Origin: an uncultured Erysipelotrichaceae bacterium
GTDB lineage: Bacteria; Bacillota_I; Bacilli_A; Erysipelotrichales; Erysipelotrichaceae
Length of the DNA stretch: 5,907 nucleotides
Assembly (NCBI GenBank): GCA_900314345.1
Contig: OMUX01000345.1
Location: 1 to 5,907, forward strand
Reading direction: 5' to 3'
Shown: piece by piece, positions 1 to 5,269 of the stretch
Numbering within the stretch: position 1 is the first letter of the stretch
Layout: every line of letters starts with the position of its first letter
The notes under the pieces: model-generated
What the model was told of the DNA's origin: nothing
The model's database searches: none
The model's input: the letters and a program-made list of their open reading frames with translations, nothing else
Translations under genes and position numbers: made by a program

Positions 1-49
1 AAAAAAGATTATTTTCTGCACATCACACGATAGTTATGTCTTTGACTCT

Positions 50-58
50 TATGATTGT
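50..58 (+). repeat. Candidate left terminal inverted repeat
   Basis: TATGATTGT here is the exact inverse complement of 3355-3363. It lies outside the last transposon gene. The match is short and could be chance; what raises its value is the position outside all four genes on both sides and a second aligned match (AAGT) 8 bases further in. Confidence 0.35.
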
Positions 59-60
59 AA

Positions 61-107
61 AACCGCAAGTTGAGCGCGGCACGAACCGCACATTCTTATA
101 ACCGGCA
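61..107 (+). repeat. Iterated AACCG(C/G)CA motifs near the left end
   Basis: AACCGCA occurs at 61-67 and 84-90, and AACCGGCA at 100-107, all in the same orientation. Short direct repeats just inside an end are typical of transposase binding sites in Mu/Tn7-type elements. I could not find equally clear copies at the right end inside 3225-3363, so the role is a guess. Apart from this and the hairpin at 194-237, I see no gene in 1-238. Confidence 0.25.
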
Positions 108-193
108 ATTTTGCTCGCACTGCAGATTGCGGGAAGCGGACGCAGACTTCCAGCAGTGCTGCGGCAGATAATTGAAGGCATAATTTCTGATAC

Positions 194-237
194 CAATACA
201 GCCAGGAGTTCAATGACAAGTTCTCCTGGCTGTATTG
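194..237. terminator. 15-bp perfect hairpin after the last transposon gene
   Basis: The arms at 194-208 and 223-237 are exact inverted repeats (CAATACAGCCAGGAG on the plus strand), with a 14-base loop. The hairpin begins two bases past the TAA of the 62-codon ORF, which is where a transcript end is expected. Neither strand shows a long T-run directly after the stem, so it is not a textbook intrinsic terminator. It may act as a 3' stabilising stem, or block read-through from the flank. Confidence 0.5.
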
Positions 238-238
238 T

Positions 239-427
239 TTACTGCGTTTTCTTTCTGCGGCGGTACTTATGTCCGATGCTTTCTGCCGGCGGGCTGCAGT
301 GCTTGAAAACGTTCAGGTCCACCATCAGATAGATATTACCAAGAAGATCGTGCTCTATATAGATTCCATACGGAATCAAAGCTTCTGAGACCCTGGTGGT
401 ATCTGTCTCTGCATCTATTCTGTACAT
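239..427 (-). CDS. Small 62-residue protein of unknown function, last gene of the transposon operon
   Basis: I do not recognise the family. The protein is 62 residues long, has no membrane segment or signal peptide, and ends in a strongly basic tail (RRRKK). Its middle is a hydrophobic, probably beta-rich stretch (YGIYIEHDLLGNIYLMVDL). Translation is supported by GAGGA at 438-442, which overlaps the TGA stop of the ATPase gene and lies 10 nt before the ATG. The gap to the ATPase gene is only 13 nt, so the two are probably translationally coupled. A strong hairpin follows the stop at once, consistent with the end of the operon. The basic tail could bind nucleic acid, but that is inference. It could also be a non-essential remnant of a longer accessory gene. 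Confidence 0.55.
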   Translation of the reverse strand: MYRIDAETDTTRVSEALIPYGIYIEHDLLGNIYLMVDLNVFKHCSPPAESIGHKYRRRKKTQ

Positions 428-440
428 ATGATTTTCTTCC

Positions 441-1247
441 TCAGAATGATCTGTTCTGTTCTGCAGCCATGATGACGTCTGCTGTGATCGACTTCAGTTC
501 CTGCTGGGCACCGATTGTCAGAGCGTCTGTCATCAGGTTGTCTATAAGCCTTGGGTTGCCATGCGAGAATCCTGTTACCGAATTGATCGCAGCCGGATCA
601 ATCATGCTTTCCGTACCGCCTGCCTGCTTCAGCTTGAAGAGAATATAATCCTTTACTTCACTGTCCTGCAGGCCTTTGAATTCATAATGTACAGTTACCC
701 GCTGCCTCAGGGCCATGTGCACCGGCTTGCTTAATGTGATCTTCAGCAGCGGTTCTCCGCAGAGGATCAGTGTGAAGTAGTTCTGTGTATCGTAGTTGAA
801 GTTCATCAACATCTTCAGATCATTGAGAATGCCTGTATTGAGATACTGAGCTTCATCCAGGATCAGAATCATGGTCTGCTTCTTCTCTGTGTACATATAC
901 TGGATCTGATCTTTGATCTCCCTGACCCGCCTTGTCTTGCCAACGACATCAGTCAGTCCGAAGCTGTCGCACAGCTGACGGTAGAACTCCGGCACAGTAA
1001 CTGTAGAGAAACAGATGTACTGCGCATGGTAGAGGTTTGGATTCAGTTCATCAGTGAATGCTTTCAGGGAAAGAGACTTGCCCATACCTGATTCAGCTGT
1101 GATCACTCCGATCCCGCGGACTGTCTTCAGGACGTTCAGCCGTGCTTCCGCCTGCCTGAAGTCTTCCGATTCAAAATAACGGCCGTGGCAGTTGAAATTC
1201 TTGTCAAAAGGATTGCCGGTAAGACCGTAATACTCCGGTCCGTTCAT
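441..1247 (-). CDS. ExeA/TniB-like AAA+ ATPase, transposition partner
   Basis: This 268-residue protein is an ATPase of the ExeA/TniB/IstB/MuB type. In this family ATP-bound protein coats target DNA and activates or directs the DDE transposase. It opens with the YYGLTGNPFDKN segment typical of ExeA-like proteins (residues 6-17). Walker A is AESGMGKS at 51-58, with the usual first glycine replaced by alanine. Walker B is MILILDEAQ at 126-134. A sensor-1-like strand (FTLILCGEP) spans 158-166, candidate arginine fingers are R181 and R183 (ALRQRV), and a sensor-2-like GNPRLID lies at 230-236. The ATG overlaps the TGA of the transposase gene as ATGA, indicating translational coupling; a separate strong ribosome site is not obvious. 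The length fits the family. ExeA itself serves type II secretion, but the neighbouring transposase makes a transposition role far more likely. Confidence 0.9.
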   Translation of the reverse strand: MNGPEYYGLTGNPFDKNFNCHGRYFESEDFRQAEARLNVLKTVRGIGVITAESGMGKSLSLKAFTDELNPNLYHAQYICFSTVTVPEFYRQLCDSFGLTDVVGKTRRVREIKDQIQYMYTEKKQTMILILDEAQYLNTGILNDLKMLMNFNYDTQNYFTLILCGEPLLKITLSKPVHMALRQRVTVHYEFKGLQDSEVKDYILFKLKQAGGTESMIDPAAINSVTGFSHGNPRLIDNLMTDALTIGAQQELKSITADVIMAAEQNRSF

Positions 1248-2533
1248 TTACCATCGCTTCCCATCTTTGCATAATCGAGTCCCATCGGAGGGTTGTTTCT
1301 CTTCGTATGTGCATTTTCAACCTTATTGGTCCTGCGGATCGGATACTTCTTGTCATCGTAAAGAATGTAGGCGGTAGACATGTCAGAAGGCATATACCTG
1401 ATCTCAACCTTCTGCCGGATGAACTCCATTGGTACATCATAAGAGACATTATCAATCGTAATGGTTGAGTCCAGTCTTACCGTGCGGCTGATGCGGTTCA
1501 GGAAGCAGGCATCGAGCCATTCTGAAGACTTCGGCTTTCTCTTCACCTGGTCAATCGTCTTCTGATAACGCTCAAATGGAGTGCAGCCGATGCCGGTGTG
1601 CTTTGTAGTGTTATAGCTTCTGACATATTCACGGTAAATGTCATTAAACTGTGCCAAAGAATGAATCTGAGATGGATCAAGCTGGTTGATCAGTCGGGAA
1701 TCCAATGTCCTCCATGCCCGCTCACGCTTTGCCTTGGCGGCTGCGTCCCTGGGCTTGTTGTGAATCAGCTGAATGCCAAGCTCACCGCAGATCAGGGAAA
1801 GCTGTTCATTGGCATACGGGCCGCCATTGTCCACCATCAGCTTGTCCGGAATTGTTCCGTAGGCAGCGATGGAGTCCTTCAGCACTTTCTGGAAGTTGAC
1901 GGCATTGTCTTCGTAGAAAAGTTCGCTCTTCAGTTCCATCCTGGAGTAGTCATCCAGGATTCCGACGCAGTATACCGTCCTTGTTTTCCCGTCTTCCGTA
2001 ATCGCCGGAAGATATTTCGTATCTGCCTGCCAGAGTTTGCCGAAGGCGTCTTCTTCAAATGCTTTCCTGTCTTTGATGTTAGGTATACAGGCGCCTTTCA
2101 GATCGTGATGGCGGATGAAGCGCTGCACGGAATCTACACTGGTCTTTTCCTCGAGATATCCTTCCTTGTGCAGTTGATTCCAGATCTGTGTTGCATTCAT
2201 CCTTGGAAACATCTGTTTCAGTGTGTAGATTCTTTCAATTGCCTCATCAGACAGGGCACGTGAGGTGCCGCAGTCTGATCTCCCTCTTGGTATGAGAGCG
2301 TCAAACCCGAATCTCTTGTATTCCGATGTCCATTTCTCAAGTGTCTTGTAGGAGAGCTTTACGGTTTTGCCGTCCGGCAGTGTCAGCTTCTCTGCGGTTA
2401 CCCGTTTGTAATAGGCTGCAGCACTGACTTCGATGTAGGTTCCCTGAAGAACAGGGGCGATGAGTCCGAACTTAAACTCAGCCACTTTCATGGCCTTTGC
2501 CAGTTCCGGATTTGTATTTGGATCATTATTCAT
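1244..2533 (-). CDS. DDE transposase/integrase (rve core, Mu-type C-terminal domain)
   Basis: This 429-residue transposase should cut and join the element ends through an RNase H-like DDE core. Residues about 60-145 look like paired helix-turn-helix DNA-binding segments (SYKTLEKWTSEYKRFG; MNATQIWNQLHKEGY). The catalytic triad is D171 (LWQADTKYL), D235 (LMVDNGGPY) and E271 (KAKRERAWRTL). D235 and E271 have 35 residues between them, the classic D,D(35)E spacing. Residues about 345-400 (RTVRLDSTITIDNVSYDVP onward) resemble the small beta-barrel that follows the core in Mu and IS481-like enzymes. I start at the ATG at 2533 because GGAGGTGG (2538-2545) sits 4 nt upstream; an in-frame ATG at 2566 has no such site. 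The size is nearer IS481/IS21 enzymes than the longer TniA/TnsB. Confidence 0.9.
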   Translation of the reverse strand: MNNDPNTNPELAKAMKVAEFKFGLIAPVLQGTYIEVSAAAYYKRVTAEKLTLPDGKTVKLSYKTLEKWTSEYKRFGFDALIPRGRSDCGTSRALSDEAIERIYTLKQMFPRMNATQIWNQLHKEGYLEEKTSVDSVQRFIRHHDLKGACIPNIKDRKAFEEDAFGKLWQADTKYLPAITEDGKTRTVYCVGILDDYSRMELKSELFYEDNAVNFQKVLKDSIAAYGTIPDKLMVDNGGPYANEQLSLICGELGIQLIHNKPRDAAAKAKRERAWRTLDSRLINQLDPSQIHSLAQFNDIYREYVRSYNTTKHTGIGCTPFERYQKTIDQVKRKPKSSEWLDACFLNRISRTVRLDSTITIDNVSYDVPMEFIRQKVEIRYMPSDMSTAYILYDDKKYPIRRTNKVENAHTKRNNPPMGLDYAKMGSDGK

Positions 2534-2537
2534 ATGT

Positions 2538-2545
2538 CCACCTCC
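2538..2545 (-). promoter_or_regulatory. Ribosome binding site deciding the transposase start
   Basis: GGAGGTGG on the minus strand ends 4 nt before the ATG at 2533. It selects that start over the in-frame ATG at 2566, which would add 11 residues and has no comparable site. Confidence 0.8.
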
Positions 2546-2598
2546 ATGATGGACTATAGGTTCCACCTGATGAGGAGTGAATTAACATGGCGTGTAAT

Positions 2599-2616
2599 TT
2601 GCCCCGGCCGGGGCAA
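2599..2616. repeat. 18-bp perfect GC-rich palindrome between two transposon genes
   Basis: TTGCCCCGGCCGGGGCAA is its own reverse complement. It lies in the 98-bp gap between the zinc-ribbon gene and the transposase gene. As RNA it would fold into a very stable hairpin ending about 65 nt before the transposase ATG. No T-run follows on either strand, so it is not a normal terminator. It could protect or process the mRNA, lower read-through into the transposase gene, or bind a dimeric protein such as the upstream zinc-ribbon protein. Confidence 0.7.
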
Positions 2617-2631
2617 GGCATGAAAGGATGG

Positions 2632-3225
2632 CTAAGCGTACTGCTGGTTATCTGCGTTCCTGTGGTGCTGAAGGAAGGACAGGCGGCTCGGGGTCAGTTC
2701 CCGGAACTCTTTGAACAGATGCTTTTCAGGATCTTCATCGGTAATCAGCGATTTCAGGAATTCAACCGCTGTCGTTTCAACGGACTTCATATATCCAAGC
2801 CACAATGCCTTATGCTTTTCGAACTGTTCCTTCCATCGGTACAGTGTTGGCGGTGTGATCTCATATCGCTCACAGATCTGTTCCACAGTCCTGTCTTTCG
2901 TGTACAGGTCCAGCAGAGCGCGGAGTACCAGAGGCAGACTGTACCTGCCATAGGGAATTACCAGCGATATGAGATATGCATGCGTCGATCCGCAGGACGG
3001 ACAGATGAACCGCAGGGTCTCCAGAACGTAATCTTCGATCTTCCCGTTGCAGTAGTCTGTGATCTTGCGCTCATATCTCTCCAGTTTCTTCATTCCCGAG
3101 GCTCCGCATTTCCGGCAGTAATTATCTTTGGAGGAAAGAAAGGCATCGAGCATGATGTTGGTGAGCTGCTGAACATTAAGATCCAGTTTTTCAATCTTGA
3201 TCAGCAGTGTGAACACTCGTATCAT
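2632..3225 (-). CDS. Zinc-ribbon/helix-turn-helix protein (DUF6431-like), first transposon gene
   Basis: This 197-residue protein has a zinc ribbon made of CRKC (Cys37, Cys40) and CPSC (Cys75, Cys78). A helix-turn-helix follows at about 112-133 (RTVEQICERYEITPPTLYRWKEQF), like the DNA-binding front part of IS1/ISXO2-type transposases. No DDE core follows, so it should bind DNA but not cut it. I associate this layout with DUF6431 proteins of clostridial mobile elements, from memory. I start at the ATG at 3225 because AAAGGAGGT (3235-3243) precedes it by about 10 nt; the frame stays open up to 3399, but the extra segment looks non-coding. It lies 98 bp upstream of the transposase gene in the same direction. 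Possible roles are operon regulator, end-binding cofactor or target selector; the sequence alone does not decide. Confidence 0.8.
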   Translation of the reverse strand: MIRVFTLLIKIEKLDLNVQQLTNIMLDAFLSSKDNYCRKCGASGMKKLERYERKITDYCNGKIEDYVLETLRFICPSCGSTHAYLISLVIPYGRYSLPLVLRALLDLYTKDRTVEQICERYEITPPTLYRWKEQFEKHKALWLGYMKSVETTAVEFLKSLITDEDPEKHLFKEFRELTPSRLSFLQHHRNADNQQYA

Positions 3226-3234
3226 ACAGGCGTA

Positions 3235-3243
3235 ACCTCCTTT
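3235..3243 (-). promoter_or_regulatory. Strong ribosome binding site deciding the zinc-ribbon gene start
   Basis: AAAGGAGGT on the minus strand lies 9-10 nt before the ATG at 3225. It is the reason for preferring the 197-residue product over a longer in-frame reading that begins at 3399. Confidence 0.8.
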
Positions 3244-3354
3244 CAAACTCCGACGAACGGGTGAATGAAAAGGAAGATTACTTGGGTAGAGGATTCTGCT
3301 TCGGTCGCCAAACTTTCGGCAGGATTCTCTCTTTTCTTTTTCACTTACCCAGGG

Positions 3355-3363
3355 ACAATCATA
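3355..3363 (-). repeat. Candidate right terminal inverted repeat
   Basis: On the minus strand this reads TATGATTGT, an exact inverse match to 50-58. It lies 130 bp upstream of the first transposon gene and just inside a terminator that appears to belong to the flank (3376-3399), so the position suits a boundary. Between here and the ATG at 3225 I found no convincing -35/-10 promoter pair. Confidence 0.35.
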
Positions 3364-3375
3364 GCGCTGCAGATG

Positions 3376-3399
3376 AAAAAGTGCCGTATTGCGCGGCAC
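3376..3399 (-). terminator. Intrinsic terminator on the minus strand
   Basis: Read on the minus strand, GTGCCG, a 7-base loop (CGCAATA) and CGGCAC form a 6-bp GC-rich stem followed directly by TTTTT. This is a classic Rho-independent terminator. It follows within 5 bases the TAA at 3404-3406 that ends the broken minus-strand reading frame, so it probably ended that gene's transcript. It would also shield the transposon operon from outside transcription. Confidence 0.7.
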
Positions 3400-3403
3400 A
3401 ATC

Positions 3404-3582
3404 TTACCAATATATGTTCTCAGACACTGCTTTCATTCTGCGGCGTATTTGCCGGAGGCGGTATTGTCAGTTTGCTGGATTACACAGGTCTTCGATCAGT
3501 TCATTCATATCCATAAATTTCCATGAATGGCACCCTGTCTTGTACCAAAGAAAAAATATTTTTTCAGATTTTCTGTGACCAT
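3404..3582 (-). pseudogene. Possible decayed small gene of unknown function
   Basis: On the minus strand, AGGAAGG (3591-3597) lies 8 nt before an ATG at 3582 that opens 25 codons (MVTENLKKYFFFGTRQGAIH...). Their TGA at 3505-3507 overlaps an ATG in another frame at 3508. The second frame reads MNELIEDLCNPAN, stops at TGA 3467-3469, then continues as QYRLRQIRRRMKAVSENIYW to TAA at 3404-3406. A good terminator follows immediately. Together this looks like a short gene of about 55-60 codons with one frame change and one stop mutation, divergent from the lipoprotein gene. I recognise no family. Two tiny genes, or chance, remain possible, because pieces this short carry little statistical weight. 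Confidence 0.35.
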
Positions 3583-3629
3583 TTCCTGTTCCTTCCTGTG
3601 TATAGGGGTGTAAGGAGAAAAGAAAGAAC

Positions 3630-4778
3630 ATGAAGAACACAGTATATACACGCAATATGATCGCAGCAGCACTTGCAGGCATGATGGTCCTGACAGGATG
3701 CGGCTCAGCTTCCGCAGCGCAGAAGGAGACAGCTGTCCCAAGTGCAGACCCTTCTGCAGAAACAACAGAGAACACTAAAGGTGCCTGGGAGGTCAACAAC
3801 AAACTCCTTTCTCTGGACAAGAATCCCGAAGCCAAGGCAGCCTTCGAAAGGGCAATTGAAGGTCTGGATGGCTACAGCTATGAAGCAATTGCACTGCTTG
3901 GCACGCAGGTTGTCGCAGGAACCAACTACAGCATCCTTGTCAGAGGCACAGCCGTTACACCGGATGCCAAGCCTGTCTACCAGATCATCACTGTTTATGA
4001 GGATGTCACAGGCAAGGCTGAAATCACCGACACCAAGGATCTGACAGAAGCTTCTGAGGAAGGCACAACAGGTGCTCTTGAAGTGAATGATGGTGAATAT
4101 GATCTCAACAAGAACACTGACGTACAGGCAGTATTTGACAAGGCACTTGCTGATCTTGTCGGTGACAGCTATGAACCGGTCGCATACACCGGCAGCCAGG
4201 TTGTCGCAGGAACAACATACTATGCCATTTACCGCTGCGTACCGGCAGTACAGGATCCGAAGGATTCATTCGTCCTGATCACTGCAACAGAATCCCCTGA
4301 TGGAACTGTTGAACTCGGTGACATTACAACCATCTTCCCTGCAGATGATGCCATGGCAGACGCTGACAACAGCGGCGAGCAGATTGCTGCACCGTTCCAT
4401 ACCGTTGACACCCTGGAAGATGCAGAAAAGGAAACGGGCATTGAGCTCCTTGTTCCGGAAAGCATCAATGGTTCCACAGCAGTGGAATACCAGGTCTATG
4501 ACGAAGGCATGCTGGAAGTCCTGTATGAAGATGCAGATGGAAACATCATTGCAAGAGTCCGCAAGATCAGCGGCCAGCAGGACAATCTCTCCGGCGACTA
4601 CAATGAATACAGTGTCGCAAAGGATGTAACAAGCGGAGATATCACCGTCAGTGTCAGAGGCGGCAATGACAAACTGTATGTTGCAGAGTGGAATGCCAAT
4701 GATGCTTCTTATGCATTGAGTGTTGAAGACGGCATGGAAGAATCCGCACTGCTTGAAACAGTATCCAGCATTCAGTGA
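3630..4778 (+). CDS. Secreted lipoprotein with two stefin/cystatin-like domains and a DUF4367-like domain
   Basis: This 382-residue protein starts with a lipoprotein signal: basic start, hydrophobic run at about 10-20, and lipobox LTGC with the lipidated cysteine at 24. It should be anchored on the outer face of the membrane. Residues 51-138 and 148-235 are tandem repeats offset by exactly 97 residues. Each has a helix and then QVVAGTxY (93-100 and 190-197). The stretch TQVVAGTNYSILVRG closely resembles the inhibitory hairpin of animal stefins, where QxVxG contacts papain-like proteases. Each repeat also begins with a glycine (GAWEVN, GALEVN), as cystatins do. Residues about 256-382 resemble DUF4367 (TLEDAEKETGIELLVPESI, later VAEWNANDASYALSV). 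AAGGAG at 3612-3617, 12 nt upstream, supports the start. An own terminator follows, so it is probably monocistronic. Protease inhibition is inferred from the motif only; cystatin-like folds also occur without that activity. Confidence 0.85.
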   Translation: MKNTVYTRNMIAAALAGMMVLTGCGSASAAQKETAVPSADPSAETTENTKGAWEVNNKLLSLDKNPEAKAAFERAIEGLDGYSYEAIALLGTQVVAGTNYSILVRGTAVTPDAKPVYQIITVYEDVTGKAEITDTKDLTEASEEGTTGALEVNDGEYDLNKNTDVQAVFDKALADLVGDSYEPVAYTGSQVVAGTTYYAIYRCVPAVQDPKDSFVLITATESPDGTVELGDITTIFPADDAMADADNSGEQIAAPFHTVDTLEDAEKETGIELLVPESINGSTAVEYQVYDEGMLEVLYEDADGNIIARVRKISGQQDNLSGDYNEYSVAKDVTSGDITVSVRGGNDKLYVAEWNANDASYALSVEDGMEESALLETVSSIQ

Positions 4779-4791
4779 GCCTCCCCTTCGG

Positions 4792-4817
4792 GCATCCGGG
4801 AAACCGGGTGCTTTTTT
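4792..4817 (+). terminator. Intrinsic terminator of the lipoprotein gene
   Basis: GCATCCGG (4792-4799) and CCGGGTGC (4804-4811) pair over 8 bp, with one G-U pair and a GAAA tetraloop, followed by TTTTTT. It begins 14 nt after the TGA of the lipoprotein gene and separates it from the glutaredoxin-like gene. Confidence 0.9.
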
Positions 4818-4873
4818 CATTCCATTCTGCAGAAAAGTTGCTACAGTATATCCAAAGAAAAGAGGATGAAGCC

Positions 4874-5185
4874 ATGATTAAGATCTACGGTATGCCTTCC
4901 TGCCCTGACTGCTCCTATGTTCATGATCAGATCGTCGGCAGAGAAGATGAATTCGACTACATCGACATCGGTTCCCATGTCAAGAAGATGAAGGAGTTCA
5001 CAAGACTCAGAGATACAAACCCCGTCTTTGACACATGCAAGGCTTCGGGTGGCATCGGTATTCCTGCCTTCGTCTTCGAAGACGGAACAGTTTCCCTGGA
5101 TCCAGAAGATGCAGGACTCAAGGCAAACCCTGGTGTCAGCGCATGCTCCATTGAGGATCACAAAGCCGGAAGGAAAGGCTGCTGA
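4874..5185 (+). CDS. Glutaredoxin-like thiol protein
   Basis: This 103-residue cytoplasmic protein has a thioredoxin fold of the glutaredoxin type. The first strand MIKIYGMPSC leads into the redox motif CPDC (Cys10, Cys13). The typical cis-proline is in GIPAF (Pro64), and a FEDGTVSLDPEDAGL segment follows. The block LRDTNPVFD at about 45-53 is one I associate with the glutaredoxin-related proteins of Bacillota (COG4545). Such proteins reduce disulfides or mixed disulfides; the partner is unknown. The ATG at 4874 is chosen because GAGGA (4862-4866) precedes it and homology starts there; the frame is open further upstream but runs through the previous terminator. The tail after about residue 85 carries Cys91 and a C-terminal Cys103, and Cys55 lies mid-protein, so there are three cysteines beyond the active pair. 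It is probably transcribed alone. Confidence 0.85.
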   Translation: MIKIYGMPSCPDCSYVHDQIVGREDEFDYIDIGSHVKKMKEFTRLRDTNPVFDTCKASGGIGIPAFVFEDGTVSLDPEDAGLKANPGVSACSIEDHKAGRKGC

Positions 5186-5203
5186 GAAACTGTTTTCAAA
5201 CAG

Positions 5204-5255
5204 AAAAGAACATCTTCCTGATTTCCTTCACGAGAATCACAGAGGATGTTCTTTT
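5204..5255. terminator. Bidirectional terminator between convergent genes
   Basis: AAAAGAACATCTTC (5204-5217) pairs with 5242-5255 over 14 positions with one G-U pair. An inner TGATT/AATCA stem (5219-5223 with 5235-5239) extends it. T-rich DNA follows on the plus strand (TTTTGTTGTTATTGTTT), and the A-run at the other side gives a T-run on the minus strand. It sits between the stop at 5185 and the convergent stop at 5270, so it can serve both genes. A small extra stem, CTGTTT/AAACAG at 5190-5203, precedes it. Confidence 0.85.
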
Positions 5256-5269
5256 GTTGTTATTGTTTC

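Larger units (their letters stand above)
50..3363 (-). mobile_element. Four-gene DDE transposon with AAA+ partner (ends provisional)
   Basis: Four minus-strand genes lie close together in the order zinc-ribbon/HTH protein, DDE transposase, AAA+ ATPase, small ORF. The transposase and ATPase overlap by ATGA. A Mu/retroviral-type DDE enzyme with an ExeA/TniB-like ATPase is the core of Mu, IS21, Tn5053/Tn552 and Tn7-type elements. No TniQ, TnsA or resolvase gene is present, and no cargo gene is recognised. The limits rest on a 9-bp inverted repeat, TATGATTGT, at 50-58 and its complement at 3355-3363. Both copies are followed on the inner side, after 8 unmatched bases, by AAGT. No exact target-site duplication is seen: the outer 5-mers are ACTCT and GCGCT. 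All four genes have open frames, so the element could be active. The gene content is well supported; the exact ends are tentative. Confidence 0.75.

Noticed and set aside
74..82. GCGCGGCAC repeated directly at 3391-3399, considered as a target-site duplication or att site
   Set aside because: The second copy is one arm of the minus-strand terminator, and the two copies do not sit at equivalent places relative to the candidate ends.
1598..2263. Long open frame on the plus strand opposite the transposase gene
   Set aside because: It is antisense to a gene with clear catalytic motifs, shows no domain of its own and has no ribosome site; it is a frame shadow.
2528..2588. Possible 20-codon leader peptide (minus strand, starting MLIHSS) whose TAA overlaps the transposase start region
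   Set aside because: There is no good ribosome binding site before its ATG and no sign of amino-acid attenuation, so the overlap is probably chance.
3226..3399. In-frame N-terminal extension of the zinc-ribbon protein by 58 residues
   Set aside because: A strong ribosome site at 3235-3243 fits the internal ATG, the extension is arginine/serine-rich without domain features, and it would cross the terminator and the candidate element end.
3464..3486. TTGTCA at 3464-3469 as a -35 element for the lipoprotein gene
   Set aside because: No -10 hexamer resembling TATAAT lies 16-18 bp downstream. I could not place a convincing lipoprotein promoter.
3550..3565. 16-bp A/T palindrome (GAAAAAATATTTTTTC), considered as an operator or terminator
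   Set aside because: It is low-complexity A/T sequence inside the small minus-strand reading frame (KKYFFF), with no stable GC-containing stem.
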